Shown: piece by piece, positions 56,223-64,000 of the stretch
Layout of the letters: each line of letters starts with the position of its first letter
Position numbering within the stretch: the first letter of the stretch is position 1
DNA from: Zopfochytrium polystomum
Lineage: Eukaryota > Chytridiomycota > Chytridiomycetes > Chytridiales > Chytridiaceae
Assembly: GCA_025765615.1 (NCBI GenBank)
Contig: JAIVFJ010000116.1
Location: 1-64,000, forward strand
DNA: 64,000 bases
Direction of reading: 5' to 3'
Notes under the pieces: generated by a model
Told to the model about the DNA's origin: nothing
What the model saw: only the letters and a program-made list of their open reading frames with translations
The model's database searches: none
Made by a program: the position numbers and the translations under genes

Positions 56223-57240
56223 TTGCTTGCTAGGGTCCTTGCTGAAGGCACCAAGGTAGGAAACTGCTGGGGCAAGGTCTGGTCGCGTGTGTGTTGCAAG
56301 GTAGTTGATGCCGCCAAGGATTGCCTGGTACAGTCTCTGGTCTGCAGCTGCTTCGTCGATCCCACGTGGGTGAAGATTGAGACTACTGGGAAGGGCAGTT
56401 ACTGCAGTGCGATTGTTGATAGTGTTGGCATGGCGTTGAAGTAACTCCTTGATATAGGCTTTCTGGTGCAAGAAGATTCCATTGTGGTGGTGTTCCAGTT
56501 GCATATTGAGGATGGTTTTGATTGTTCCTATTTCGCGGAGCTTGTAACGAGATTTTAGCAGTGTGATGGCAAAGGTGATCTCCCCAGAATCCCCAAAGAA
56601 ACAAATATCATCGACATAGATGGCAATGAAAACGACTATTCCATCCACTTGACGGAAGAGGATACAGGGGTCTGCTGTGCTTTGCTGATATCCATTCGAC
56701 TTCAGGTGGCCAATCAGTTCTTGGTACCAACACCGGCCAGCTTGCTTGATACCATTAACAGCTCTCTTCAGTAGCCATACTTTGCCATCACTGCGGTAGC
56801 CATCTGGCTGCTCCATGTAAATGGGCACATCAAGCATGCTGTTCAGGTACGCGTTGCTGATGTCGACAATAGCAGTGTGCCAGTTGTTTGCAGCCGCCAT
56901 GGCAATGAGCCAACGAAGACTGTTGATTCGGACAACAGGAGAGTGAGTATTCCAAAAATCAATGCCGTGACGCTGAGTGAAGCCCTTAGCCACAAGCCGT
57001 GCACAGAAGCGCTCAATGCTGCCGTCTGGTTTAAGTTTGACCTTGTAGACCCATTTGTTCTGCACGACGTTGATGTTGGTGGGCCGTTCCCAGAACGCGT
57101 ACGCTTGGCTGAGTTGTCAGGTGATGGTGAATGTGAATGTTGGTGATGAGGAGGTGGTTCTGGTGGAGGTGGTTCTGGATGTGGAGAAGCCTGTGAGGCA
57201 TCCCTAGTGGGTGTGTCTGCCATTGTTTTATCTTGTAGGG
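56200..57240 (-). pseudogene. Copia copy B reverse transcriptase
   Basis: Minus-strand Ty1/copia RT with an uninterrupted frame from about 57,065 to 56,200. It shows KVKLKPDGSIERFCARLVAK, IVDISNAYLNS, KRAVNGIKQAGRCW, IAIYVDDICFFGDSGE and THTRPDLAPAVSYLGAF, so the YVDD catalytic box is intact. A Pro-rich linker (57,065-57,223) precedes it in another frame. The frame ends where module M copy 2 begins, so RNase H is not contiguous. Confidence 0.88.
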
Positions 57241-57308
57241 ACTTTGGAGGAATTAATTATAACAGTCTCAGATATCCAACGCACAAAAGTAAGCAAGGAT
57301 GAAATGCA

Positions 57309-57730
57309 CAGGTGAGCCTTCCGCACGATGCTGGTCTGGGCTCCCCCCAGTACCCTATGAGGTGAGGCAACCACTCCCCCATACACAGCTTGCCCTCAAC
57401 GCTACCCCCCGCGTCTCGCCTGGGCACATCAGGAGAATAACTGTCTCCTGGTTGGCGCTCCTCACGGAATGGGCTCCCTGCTCAGGACTCCACCTCCTCT
57501 GACACAGGTCTGGGCCACACTAGCCTACGAGCTGGGGCTTCGGTTGTCGTGGGCCTTCGGTTGCTTCACATTGCCGGTCTACCCCCCGATCTGGTCTCCC
57601 TCAGTCACGCCTATAGTGCTCCCAATAAGGCCCACTGGAGATGACGTTAATTGCAGTAGCACGGAATCCAACCCATCATGCTGTCACCTCCAACACCAGA
57701 GCTGTACATCGTTATCTGATTCACTTTCGC
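57309..57730. repeat. Module M, copy 3, between integrase and RT of copia copy B
   Basis: About 420 bp, closely related to copy 2 over most of its length. On the plus strand it begins ACAG|GTGAGC, which resembles a splice donor, as the other copies do. Read on the minus strand it interrupts the polyprotein with stops between integrase and RT. Confidence 0.65.
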
Positions 57731-58485
57731 TGTGCTTACCTGAGGGGTGACACTTTTTACCAATTCCACTGGGGCCACTGGTGTTGGTTCTGGCTCAGGT
57801 AGCTGTTCAATGTGTACGTTTGCTTCGTGAAGGAGGGCCTTGATGTTGCTGTTGGTTTCCTGAAGTTCGTCAGCTGAGAGTAAGGGCGTGTGGTGATGCT
57901 GTAGTTCTGAACTGTCATCATCAGCATCTGATTTGTTGAGTTTGGGAAAGCTGTCTTCGGCAATAGTGAGGTCGTTGAGGCGATGTGTGATAACGCGACC
58001 AGTGTTGATGTCGATAAGCCGGGCAATGGATCGGCCTATATTGCCAATGTATATTGCTGGTCGTGCTCGTTCTGCCAGTTTCTTGTACTGGTGTGTGCTG
58101 CCGCGTTCCTTGGCTGTCACATGGTAGAGGCAACCAGCGCCAAAAACCCTAAAGTGACTGATGCAGGGAGGAAAGCCAAGTAGCATTTCAACCGGTGAAA
58201 GCAAACCACGACTGAGAACTGGCAGTGTGTTGATGATGTCCACAGCATGTCGAATAGCATAACCCCACCGAGACCAAGGTGAGCCAGCATGCTGAAGGAG
58301 TGAACGAGTTACATCCATGACTGTCCTAACTGCACGTTCTGCTTTGGCTGTGTGTGTCTGCAGGTTCTGCTGACGTGAAAAAGTTGTAATATCTGCTGGC
58401 GCAATGGGCGAGAAAGTTGAGTGCTGTAATTGAAGGTTGGGTTTGCTGCAGTTGGGAACCACTGGAGGCCGTGCCGAAGGATCAT
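57731..58485 (-). pseudogene. Copia copy B integrase with deleted catalytic core
   Basis: Minus strand. The reading goes from a short N-terminal part (PADITTFSRQQNLQTHT) directly into KAERAVRTVMDVTRSLLQHA and the C-terminal half of integrase. In copy A more than 200 residues, including the zinc region and the first two catalytic Asp, lie between these points. The join keeps the frame open, so this is a clean internal deletion. Integration by this copy would require help in trans. Confidence 0.82.
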
Positions 58486-58878
58486 TTAAAGAACTGCTGG
58501 GTCACCTTCTTCATGACTGCTGCGGTGAATAACACCTGGTTGGAGGTCTCGTGCCAAGTGATAGTAACCGCATAGCTGGAGGTCCCTGTCGGCAATAAGG
58601 TTGACTGGGCATTCTGGAGCAAACTGCGTGCCTTCAATAATGAGAGTGATGTTGTTTGCAAGAGGAATTCGTGCAATGCCTGAGCCCTCGCAGTTGAGAA
58701 CTGGGCCTTCCTTTGCGATGCGCATGCTGGATTTTTGGTTGTTGAAGGTTGATGGGATAAAGAAGGAGAAATCACGAAGAGTAGTAACATTGCAACCGTT
58801 ATCAATAAGGAGAGGAAAGGAAGTAACAGGAGGTGGAATGTTGACTGCAAATGCCCAGATCACTCCCGGGCCATCCAA
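58486..58878 (-). CDS. Copia copy B protease (DNG active-site variant)
   Basis: Minus-strand frame overlapping the end of gag in the -1 frame. The active-site region reads LLIDNGCNVTTLRDFSFF, the same DNG as in copy A, followed by MRIAKEGPVL and ECPVNLIADRDLQLCGYYHL. No in-frame ATG is needed if a -1 shift occurs in the GGATTTTTGG stretch near 58880. Classed as an element gene, but the element as a whole is defective. Confidence 0.7.
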   Translation of the reverse strand: MDGPGVIWAFAVNIPPPVTSFPLLIDNGCNVTTLRDFSFFIPSTFNNQKSSMRIAKEGPVLNCEGSGIARIPLANNITLIIEGTQFAPECPVNLIADRDLQLCGYYHLARDLQPGVIHRSSHEEGDPAVL

Positions 58879-60131
58879 AAATCCTGTTGGTGGTTGTCGT
58901 CACTTTGGCCGCCAAGCTGTGAGTTGTAAGTCTCTTCCCATAACTGCTGTTCGTTTGCAAACTGCTGACTCTGTTGTTCATCCCAATCACTGTCTGCTGG
59001 TGCACTGTATGTTAGGAGTGCCTGCTGGGATTGCTGAGGCATCTGCTCCTGTACGTTTGCAGCTGAAGGACATTCCCTTGCATAATGTCCACGACCACTG
59101 CAATTGTTGCAGGTGACATTTGCAGATGCCCGGCTCTGGTGTGGACGGAATGGTTGCTGTGGTCGCCATCCACTTTGCTGGAGTCGCCATCCCATCTGCT
59201 GGGGTCGCCAACTTCCTTGAGAGAGTGGAGTGGACCCTCTGCCAAAGCCACCATAGGGTCGTGGGGTGTATGGCTGTGGTCTTGGTTGGAGCGGTCGATA
59301 GCCTCCACGGCCTCGGGGGTGGGTGTAGTGAACTTGGGCAACATTTGCAGTTGGTGCGTTGACCTCTGGGGCTGCAGTGGAGGTGTCCCCTTCTCTTTGA
59401 TTTGCCAGCTCGATGCGTCGCTTATCATAGTTGTTTTGACAAACAGTTTGTTTGAAGAGTGAGATTAGTTTGGCTAAACTTGTTATCTCAGGAGCTGGGT
59501 TGCTGACAACAAGAAAAACGTTTCCTATCCCCATGTCCAATAGGCTTTGGTTCAGTGAACCAACAAAGATTCGAACAACTTTTTGGAAAGGGCGGATACG
59601 ATGGAGAAGTTCTCCAGCTGCTGATTTTGCAAAGCTGTCGACTCGATGGTATGCTTCAGTGAATCGGGTAATGAAGGCATCTGAGGCTTCAGTTGGTTCC
59701 ATTTTGATGCGTTCAAAGTCGTCAATGATCTCCTTTGCAAGTCCCTGGTCTGCTGTGCGGCAAATTATTCCCAATTCACCAACCAACTCATAAGCAAAGT
59801 TTCGACCAGGTGTGATTTGGGTGAGAAGGGCTTGAGAGATGTGGCGGCGAATAATTAGACAGCAATGTGCATTCTGGTTCTGTGTACCAGGAAACCAAGT
59901 TACTTTCTCTTGTCCACGAGGCGGAGGCACCAATTGGAATCTCTGTCCTTGGAATGGTCCATCTCTGATGAGACAGGTTCCAGTGTCGCGGAGGTCTAGT
60001 GGATCAATTGCATCATTCTGCTCTGCGTTGATGTGACTTGTGTCAATGCAGTGGCGTAAGTCGACATTTTTGTTGGAGAGTTCTGCTGTAAGATCCTCCA
60101 ACCAGTCACCGAAATTCTCTGGTCCCTCCAA
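58860..60131 (-). CDS. Copia copy B gag with CCHC zinc knuckle
   Basis: Open frame of 423 aa on the minus strand. The N-terminal part is a capsid-like domain, with SDAFITRFTEAYHRVDSFAK and an RIRPFQKVVRIFVGSLNQ helix region typical of copia gag. It is followed by an Arg/Gly/Gln-rich basic stretch with QQxGWRPQQ repeats and one zinc knuckle, CNNCSGRGHYAREC. The C-terminus is acidic and Gln-rich. The frame is complete, so this gag was active until recently or is still translated. Confidence 0.82.
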   Translation of the reverse strand: MEGPENFGDWLEDLTAELSNKNVDLRHCIDTSHINAEQNDAIDPLDLRDTGTCLIRDGPFQGQRFQLVPPPRGQEKVTWFPGTQNQNAHCCLIIRRHISQALLTQITPGRNFAYELVGELGIICRTADQGLAKEIIDDFERIKMEPTEASDAFITRFTEAYHRVDSFAKSAAGELLHRIRPFQKVVRIFVGSLNQSLLDMGIGNVFLVVSNPAPEITSLAKLISLFKQTVCQNNYDKRRIELANQREGDTSTAAPEVNAPTANVAQVHYTHPRGRGGYRPLQPRPQPYTPRPYGGFGRGSTPLSQGSWRPQQMGWRLQQSGWRPQQPFRPHQSRASANVTCNNCSGRGHYARECPSAANVQEQMPQQSQQALLTYSAPADSDWDEQQSQQFANEQQLWEETYNSQLGGQSDDNHQQDFWMARE

Positions 60132-61995
60132 GACGCTGAAGGACTTGGCAACATACTTGGTTGTGTCTGTTGTCTTGCTGTTTTCTCAGGACGATTATGT
60201 GTGCCAAGTTTGAAAGGATTTCGTTGGATTTTGGGTGTGTTGTGAAGGTGGTGTTGCAGTAGATGAAATGTTGGTTTGTTAGCTTGGTGTGTGTCAGGTA
60301 GGGGGGTGGTCGTTGTCTCCAATTGGGGACAAAAAATCAAAAATTAATGGTGAGGGTTGGAGGTAATATGGTGACCCTGAATGGAAAAAGTGGGCGCTTA
60401 TCACAAAGGAGAGCGATTTTGGGATCCCGTTGGTAACAGTTGTGTAGCCCAGAAGCAGGCCTTTCGAATGATAGCTTGGGATTGGCTGGGGGAGGTCTGG
60501 AAGGCCAGCAAATTGAGGTTGAAGTTGGAAAGTGGTTGCCAACTTCAGAGGTGATGTACGCAAGGTAGGAGCGTCCGATCCGAGATCAGGTGGGTTCGTT
60601 GGAAAGAGGAAATCAAGAGCTTTCCAATGGTAGTAACAGAATTGCTGTACAATGTCTGTAGCGTCCGTGATCGATCCCCAAAGTTGGCAGATCTGAAAAG
60701 CGTACAACCACTTCTACTGATTGGATCTTGTTGAAATCAAGGGGGAAGTGATTCGGATGGGTAACAGTTTTGTATGAAAGATTTCGTTGGGCTGGATTGT
60801 CTATGGGTTGGGCTGCTGTGGAGATGGAGGTAGTACACTACTGAGGTGGTGGTGGTGGGAGGTTGATCTTGGCTTCTGTCAGTCTTGTGTTTGTCTTTAT
60901 ACAAAACTGTTACAAGGACCATCACTTGCAAAATGCTGCAAGTCATCCTTGCAGAGCAGTATCAGGTCAAAGCTCCTGCACACTGCTTACACCAAAAGAC
61001 CCAAAACTAACAGGTCCATCTCTGATGAGACAGGTTCCAGTGTTGCGGAGGTCTAGTGGATCAATTGTACATTCTGCTCCGCGTTGATGTGACTTGTGCC
61101 AATGCAGTGGCGTAAGTCAATATTTTTGTTGGAGATTTCTGTTGGTTGACTCAGTAGTCATGTTGTTTTCTCAGGACAATTATGTGTGCCAAGTTTGAAA
61201 GGATTTTGTTGCATTTTGGGTGTGTTGTGAAGGTGGTCTTGCAGCAGATGAAAAGTTGGTTTGTTAGCTTGGTGTGTGTCAGGTAGGGGGTGGTTGTTGT
61301 CTCCAATTGGGGACAAAAAATCAAAAATTAATGGTGAGGGTTGGAGGTAATCTGGTGACCCTGAATGGAAAAAGGGGGCGCTTATCACAAAGGAGAGTGA
61401 TTTTAGGATGTCGCTGGTGACAGTCGTGTAGTCCAGAAGCAGGCCTTTCCAAAGATAGCTTGGGATCGGCTGGGGGAGGTCTGGAAGGCAAGCAAATTGA
61501 GGTTGAAGTTGGAAAGTGGGCGACGACTTTGGAGGCGGTGGATACGACGTAGGAACGTCTGATCCGAGATCAGGAGCGTTCGTTGGAAAGAGGAGATCAA
61601 GAGCTTTCTGATGGTGGCAACGAAATCGCTGTACAATGTCTGTAGCACCCGTGATCGCTCCACGAAGTTGGCAGATCTGAAAAGCGTACAACCCCTTCTA
61701 CTGATTGGATTTTGTTGAAACCAAGGGGGAACTGATTGGGATGGGTAACAGTTTTGTATGAAAGAATTTGCTATGTTGGCTGATTGATGGATTAGGCTGC
61801 TGTGGGTGGAGTACCACTGAAGGTGGTGGTGGTGGGAGGTTGATCTTGGCTTCTGTCAGTCTTTTGTTTGTCTTTATACAAAACTGTTACAAGGACCATC
61901 ACTTGCAAAATGCTGCAAGTCATCCTTGCAGAGCAGTATCAGGTCAAAGCTTCTGCACACTGCTTACACCAAAAGACCCAAAACTACCAAAATCC
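59957..61995. repeat. Tandem duplication of about 1 kb across the gag start and leader/LTR of copia copy B
   Basis: Unit 1 is 59957-61016 (1,060 bp) and unit 2 is 61017 to about 61990. Both begin GGTCCATCTCTGATGAGACA and both contain, in order, the gag N-terminal region, the TTTTCTCAGGAC block, a GGGGACAAAAAATCAAAAAT block, a GGTAACAGTTTTGTATGAAAG block and the block shared with 48226-48350. Unit 2 lacks about 76 bp of gag (relative to 60078-60170). The units abut directly at 61016/61017. Confidence 0.8.
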
Positions 61996-63788
61996 AACAA
62001 TTTCAAATGTACTGCCACCACGTGCAGGTGTGTGGCAAACATCCTGCATTCTGCCATCATCCACAAAGCAGGGGAAACACTGCTTGGCCATGAAATCTTC
62101 TCTGGCGTTTGTGAAAATCTTCTCAAGGGGCTGTCAGGCTATGCCAACATCAGCAACTCTGGGCTTTTCCTCTACCGCAACGTCACCTACTGCCGCATCT
62201 ACAAGACTGCGCTGATGGCAAGACTTGCTGGCAGCAACCCACACCAGGTCATCCTTGACTCTGGGGCTTCCAGGACGATGTCGCCTTGTGAAGAGCATTT
62301 CACAAACTTGCGGCCCACCTCCCAGCAGATCAAAATAGCTGACGGCTTTGCAACTGCCACTGGAGTGGGCGACTTCACCCTGTTTGTTAATGGAAAAGCT
62401 CTCGTCATGAGGAACTCACTCTATGTGCCAGAGTTCTCAGACACTATACTTTCGGTTCTGCTAATCGTGTGGCACGTCACAACATGACTTTTACAGCAGA
62501 TAAAGCCCTATTGCATCCTCGGGTACATGGTTCAGACTTTACCATTGCTCATAGGGACACAGGGAATGTCTACGTTGTGGACCCTTCTCTTCTGACAGGA
62601 CATACTGGTCTCGACTGGGCAGAACTTGGAAGGGACGCGCCGACTCCTTCGGGGGACACCCCCGGTGAGTCGCAACAGCAAACTGCTTCTTTGCAAACTG
62701 CAACACCAACGTTAAATGAAACTGACCCAGACCCTTTACCAAACCCTCAGAACATTGAAGCAGCCCTAGCTCGTCACAAGAAATTTGGTCACCTGTCTTT
62801 ATCTTCTTTGAGCGTACTTGGTCAAATCTGAATAAAGTTGGTCATTCATTTTTCCTCATTCATGACATTCCCTGTGTGACATGTGATGTTGGTAAATTAA
62901 AAGCTTCACCTATCCACCCCACTTCCAGGCCAAACACCACACTGCTTGGTCGTTTACACACTGATGCTGTCCCACTGCCCGCATGTGGACATCATGGTGA
63001 AAAACATTGGCAACTGGTTGTGGAAGAGTCAACTCGTTGGCTTGACATTGAGTTCCTCAACTCTTTGTCTGACGTGCCCACAAGATTCCAGAACAAGATT
63101 AAAAGGTTTGAACAACAACATGGCAAACATATCACATCTGTCTGCTGTGACAGGAGGGAAATCTTCAAAGATGGAGAATTCAAAACTTGGGCCAATACTC
63201 GGCATCCTCCTATTGTTTAGAACCTAGTCCTGCATTCACCAAGGAATTCAATGGAAGAACGTCAGGTCAACACTCTCAAGGACATGGCACACTGCACGCT
63301 CTTAGAGTCACAATTGTCCCACTCTTTCTTTGTGTATGCAGTCCGCTACACAGCGTACATCAAGAACAGGGTTTACCACTTTTTCACTAAGAAAATACCT
63401 TACAATGCTTGGTACAGTGAACAGCCAAATGTTGATCACATCTGCGCCTTTGGCTGTTTGATTATCCACTGTATCCCACACTTAAACATCCTGACAAAGG
63501 GGCACCAGGCGTATTCTTAGGGTACAAAGGAAACACTCTCCCAATAGTCTACGACTTGAAAACCTAGAGGATATCGGAACACTTCCATGTCTCCTTTCAC
63601 GAAAATTTTTTTCCTGGCATTGTGCAGAACTGGAGACAGTTTCTTCATGACTCCCGCTTGAAGGAATGGGGACCAATCCAGCCCACAGCTCAGGATTTCC
63701 AATCCCTTTCCACCCTCCTCGTTGCATACCCCCGCTACGTCCACTGATCCAGATGTGGCACATCCTGACGCTCTCTCTGTTTGACCCT
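61991..63788 (+). pseudogene. Plus-strand Ty1/copia remnant: protease and integrase, truncated before RT
   Basis: Plus-strand frames with several breaks. A canonical copia protease reads VILDSGASRTMSPCEEHF near 62260, followed by LRPTSQQIKIADG and ALVMRNSLYVPEFSDTILSV. A GAG-pre-integrase part has ARHKKFGHLSLSSLSVL. Decayed integrase follows (LLGRLHTDAVPLPA, WQLVVEESTRWLDIEFL, EERQVNTLKDMAHCTLL, PYNAWYSEQPNVDHICAFGC). There is no reverse transcriptase before the terminal repeat at 63789. The DSGAS protease and divergent sequence show a different copia lineage from copies A and B. Confidence 0.82.
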
Positions 63789-64000
63789 GTTGTGATTCGA
63801 CCCACAGGGAACACTACGCCCGTTACTCATGATTGCTTTGAGTATTCCATCCAATCACATTGGGCGGTGTTTTGAAGGGCTCAGTACATTCAATACTTGA
63901 ATGGGGTGCTCAGAAGGGCTAATCTGTTCTCAATAAAAAGAGATAGGCAAAGGTGGCTGTTGTTCTAGCCTTGCACATCCTACTGGTAGGAACAATGCAA
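63789..64000 (+). mobile_element. LTR-like repeat, right copy, reaching the window end
   Basis: Matches 52911-53118 in the same orientation. It begins TGTTGTGATTCGACCC and reaches ...GGAACAATGCAA at the last base, and also contains CTCAATAAAAAGAG. It directly follows the plus-strand copia remnant, so it is its probable 3' LTR. The end may lie a few bases outside the window. Confidence 0.65.

Overview
The window looks like nuclear DNA from a zoosporic (flagellated) early-diverging fungus, most likely a chytrid-type organism. The protein-coding DNA is GC-rich. Many genes have GT-AG introns, and those in the densest block are mostly 46-67 nt. Two genes are clear axonemal components: SPAG17/PF6 of the central apparatus and RSPH14 of the radial spoke. 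They sit beside fungal-type housekeeping genes (DPH3, TIM13, a VOA1/Ac45-type V-ATPase accessory protein, TMEM256/DUF423). Non-flagellated fungi lack the axoneme. No genus is claimed.

Bases 1-32,000 are gene-poor and full of microsatellites: (CT/GA)n, (GT/AC)n, (GTCT)n, (AAAC)n, and G/C/A/T homopolymers up to about 35 nt. The genes here are indoleamine 2,3-dioxygenase with a presequence-like N-terminus (431-2583), an unrecognised 286-aa protein with a repeated YNIIS motif (3353-5101), a secreted CAP + ricin-B protein (10807-12675, minus), two large Ser/Pro-rich minus-strand proteins (13607-18668 and 19623-22577), and three plus-strand low-complexity proteins (5771-7681, 23190-26343, 28753-30552). 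Those three share a short RRSxSxDR...VxIxDxxLL motif that I do not recognise from any named family. It is the best candidate here for something undescribed.

Bases 32,000-47,000 form a compact housekeeping/flagellar block: a coiled-coil protein (32066-34157), SPAG17 (34229-39480, minus), DPH3 (39677-40156, minus), the VOA1-like gene (40221-41465), TIM13 (41570-42042, with a 9-nt exon), RSPH14 (42129-43970), TMEM256-like (44294-44819), and an LRR-like protein (45040-46962). Spacers are 64-323 bp. DPH3 and the VOA1-like gene start only 64 bp apart in opposite directions.

Bases 47,000-64,000 are AT-richer and made of nested, decayed LTR retrotransposons. There are two minus-strand Ty1/copia copies (A and B) of one family whose protease reads DNG instead of DSG. 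A Ty3/gypsy fragment lies inside copy A. A separate plus-strand copia remnant has a canonical DSGAS protease. Two same-orientation LTR-like repeats lie at 52.9 and 63.8 kb. Three copies of a 0.35-0.45 kb module lie beside the reverse transcriptase segments, and there is a roughly 1-kb tandem duplication across the gag start and leader of copy B.

Exon boundaries were worked out by hand from frame and GT/AG sites. Where only one solution kept the frame, this is stated.
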